Part shown: positions 43,430 through 45,018 of the stretch, in pieces
How the letters are laid out: each line of letters starts with the position of its first letter
How positions within the stretch are numbered: the stretch's first letter is position 1
Source of the DNA: Cryobacterium sp. MLB-32
GTDB lineage: Bacteria > Actinomycetota > Actinomycetes > Actinomycetales > Microbacteriaceae
Direction of reading: 5' to 3'
Length of the DNA: 45,018 nt
Assembly (NCBI RefSeq): GCF_000738085.1
Contig: NZ_JPRS01000052.1
Location: 1 to 45,018, forward strand
The notes under the pieces: generated by a model
Told to the model about the DNA's origin: nothing
The model's database searches: none
The model's input: only the letters and a program-made list of their open reading frames with translations
Made by a program: the position numbers and the translations under genes

Positions 43430-44206
43430 ATGCCCGATGACATCGCCCGCCCGCAGCACACGAGCCCGTTCACCCGAAGCCTGCTCGCGCCGAACGCCGG
43501 GCCGATGACACTCGACGGCACCAACAGCTACCTCATCGGCGCGCCCGATTCGCGCTCCATCGTGGTGGTCGATCCGGGTCCGCTGGACGAGGGCCACCTC
43601 GCCGCCCTCGCCGCGACCCGCCACGTCGAGCTCGTGCTCATCACGCACCGACACCCCGACCACACGGCGGCGAGTGTTCGCTTCGCCGAACTGACCGGAG
43701 CCCCGGTGCGGGCGTTCGATCCGGCATTTTGCGTGAACGGCGACCCTCTCATCGACGGCGAGCTGCTCGAGGCGGCCGGCACCCGCATCCGGGTCGTGCA
43801 CACCCCGGGGCACACCGACGACTCGGTCTGCCTGCACCTGCCCGGCGACGGCCCGACCGGTTCGGTACTCACCGGCGACACCGTTCTCGGCCGCGGAACG
43901 TCGATCATCGACGGTACCCTCGCCGATTACCTCGCCTCGCTGGAGGCGCTGCGTGCGCTCGGGCCGGCCACGGTGCTGCCCGCGCACGGCCCGGTGCTCC
44001 CCGACCTGACGGCCATTTGCCACGCCTACCTCGCGCACCGCCACGAGCGCCTCGACCAGGTGCGCGCCGCCCTCGCCACGCTGGGTTCCGATGCGACCGT
44101 GGACCAGATCACGGACGTGGTGTACGCCCAAACGGATGCCGCCGTGCGGTTCGCCGCCGAGGCATCCGTTCGCGCCCAGCTGGCCTACCTGCGCGGCGCC
44201 GACTGA
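43430..44206 (+). CDS. Metallo-beta-lactamase fold hydrolase (LACTB2-like)
   Basis: The 258-residue protein has the HxHxDH zinc motif as HRHPDH (residues 73-78), TPGHTDDSVCLHL with the next ligand histidine, LTGDTVLGRG with the bridging aspartate and a final LPAHGP histidine. A C-terminal winged-helix-like extension follows (HRHERLDQVRAAL). This is the LACTB2/RNase-like or general thioester-hydrolase branch, and it is not a beta-lactamase in function. The start is fixed by the leaderless promoter, and the longer open frame upstream runs through the NUDIX gene. The divergent NUDIX-MBL pairing recurs in actinobacteria, which hints at a shared pathway. Confidence 0.9.
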   Translation: MPDDIARPQHTSPFTRSLLAPNAGPMTLDGTNSYLIGAPDSRSIVVVDPGPLDEGHLAALAATRHVELVLITHRHPDHTAASVRFAELTGAPVRAFDPAFCVNGDPLIDGELLEAAGTRIRVVHTPGHTDDSVCLHLPGDGPTGSVLTGDTVLGRGTSIIDGTLADYLASLEALRALGPATVLPAHGPVLPDLTAICHAYLAHRHERLDQVRAALATLGSDATVDQITDVVYAQTDAAVRFAAEASVRAQLAYLRGAD

Positions 44207-44219
44207 CCAGCTCGCTAAT

Positions 44220-44357
44220 CTACGTGGCGGGCTTCTTCTTCGCCAGGGCGCGGGCTCGCGCCGCGGCGCTCTCCGCCGCAGCGGCGAACCGCGGGTCTCT
44301 CCTACCCGAGCTTGCCGCTCGGGCAACCTTGTTGCTCTGTTTGGGGTTCTGGGCCAT
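44220..44357 (-). CDS. 45-residue basic protein of unknown function
   Basis: An ATG at 44357 preceded by GGAAGAG opens a 45-codon ORF. The product is Ala/Lys/Arg-rich (MAQNPKQSNKVARAASSGRR at the start, ALAKKKPAT at the end), strongly basic and probably helical. It may bind nucleic acid or be a small ribosome- or nucleoid-associated protein, but no family is recognised. The longer open frame to 44438 adds untypical residues. It is convergent with the metallo-beta-lactamase gene, 13 bases from its stop. Confidence 0.6.
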   Translation of the reverse strand: MAQNPKQSNKVARAASSGRRDPRFAAAAESAAARARALAKKKPAT

Positions 44358-44471
44358 GGTGCTCTTCCAATCACGTGCGTTCGGGGATCTGACCGTTCTG
44401 GTTGAACCCGAGATGCCCAACCCTAGCCGCCCCAGCACGCCCGGAGCATGAGAAGGGTCTGCGACGCTGCG

Positions 44472-44564
44472 CCATAACTCCGGCGATCTGTGGGGAGGGT
44501 TTTCACCGCCCCCTGTGATTACGCGGATCTGCTCACCCGGGTTCAGAAATTGCAGGAGTTATGC
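44472..44564. repeat. MITE-like 93-bp element, family 2, copy 2
   Basis: CATAACTCCGGCGA (from 44473) and TTGCAGGAGTTATGC (44550-44564) are terminal inverted repeats. Reverse complemented, the right end matches the left end of the element at 1117 over about 27 bases with two differences. It has no coding potential. It fills the gap between the 45-residue ORF and the nrdF terminator. Confidence 0.65.
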
Positions 44565-44583
44565 GGATGCCGTCTCCCCGTCA

Positions 44584-44623
44584 CAGCACGAAGGCCCCCG
44601 ATTTCTCGGGGGCCTTCGTGCTG
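44584..44623 (-). terminator. Hairpin terminator downstream of nrdF
   Basis: CAGCACGAAGGCCCCCGA (44584-44601), loop TTTC and TCGGGGGCCTTCGTGCTG (44606-44623) form a perfect 18-pair stem eleven bases after the nrdF stop codon. No U-tract is present. Confidence 0.88.
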
Positions 44624-44634
44624 ATAGAGACGGG

Positions 44635-45018
<384 letters not shown>

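Noticed and set aside
43430-44206. Reading the metallo-beta-lactamase fold gene as antibiotic resistance
   Set aside because: The motif set and C-terminal extension belong to the LACTB2-like housekeeping hydrolase branch, and no resistance context is present.

Overview
The window looks like chromosomal DNA of a high-GC actinobacterium, most likely of the Microbacteriaceae (Cryobacterium/Salinibacterium-like). This placement is inferred from the strong G/C third-position codon bias, Streptomyces-type xylose isomerase numbering, a class Ib ribonucleotide reductase (nrdF), an ACR3/ArsR arsenic locus of the Corynebacterium type, leaderless genes with a TAnnnT box 6-7 bases before the start codon, and GGTCGAG-type intergenic repeats. 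No rRNA, tRNA, CRISPR array, transposase or phage gene is visible. Layout: (1) 1-4070: an SDR-type epimerase, then a divergent pair for xylitol and xylose use (alditol oxidase and xylA) sharing one control region. (2) 4071-12210: a complete high-affinity K+ operon on the minus strand, small ORF-kdpF-kdpA-kdpB-kdpC-kdpD-kdpE, bracketed by two copies of a palindromic repeat and headed by an apparently undescribed 27-residue membrane microprotein. (3) 12255-17451: an M20 amidohydrolase, an Eis-like acetyltransferase, a membrane-anchored DsbA-like thiol protein, a CPBP-family membrane protease and a CHY zinc-finger protein. (4) 17560-18998: two overlapping fluoride exporter genes behind a probable fluoride riboswitch, and a universal stress protein. 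(5) 19304-23301: an arsenic resistance locus (arsR divergent from acr3, two arsC genes and a flavoprotein with a Cys-rich tail). (6) 23633-31082: a sulfur and copper island, with a CstR-like persulfide sensor, a rhodanese and a CoA-disulfide reductase-rhodanese fusion in one operon, a His-rich CopB-type ATPase, copA-copZ, and csoR. Two CsoR/CstR-type operators of the form ATACCCC-GGGGTAT sit in the two promoter regions. (7) 31189-34976: a DosR/DevR-like response regulator without a kinase, two tandem-domain universal stress proteins and a zinc alcohol dehydrogenase, with DosR-box-like motifs in the shared intergenic region. (8) 35101-45018: a secreted Cys-rich protein, an aldehyde dehydrogenase, an ABC exporter, a secreted coiled-coil transglycosylase-like protein, an orphan lipoprotein, a divergent NUDIX/metallo-beta-lactamase pair, a 45-residue basic protein and the 3' end of nrdF. 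Taken together the window is a stress-response neighbourhood: K+ limitation, fluoride, arsenic, copper, reactive sulfur, and probably hypoxia or dormancy. All functional calls rest on motif reading and recalled family features. No database search was run.
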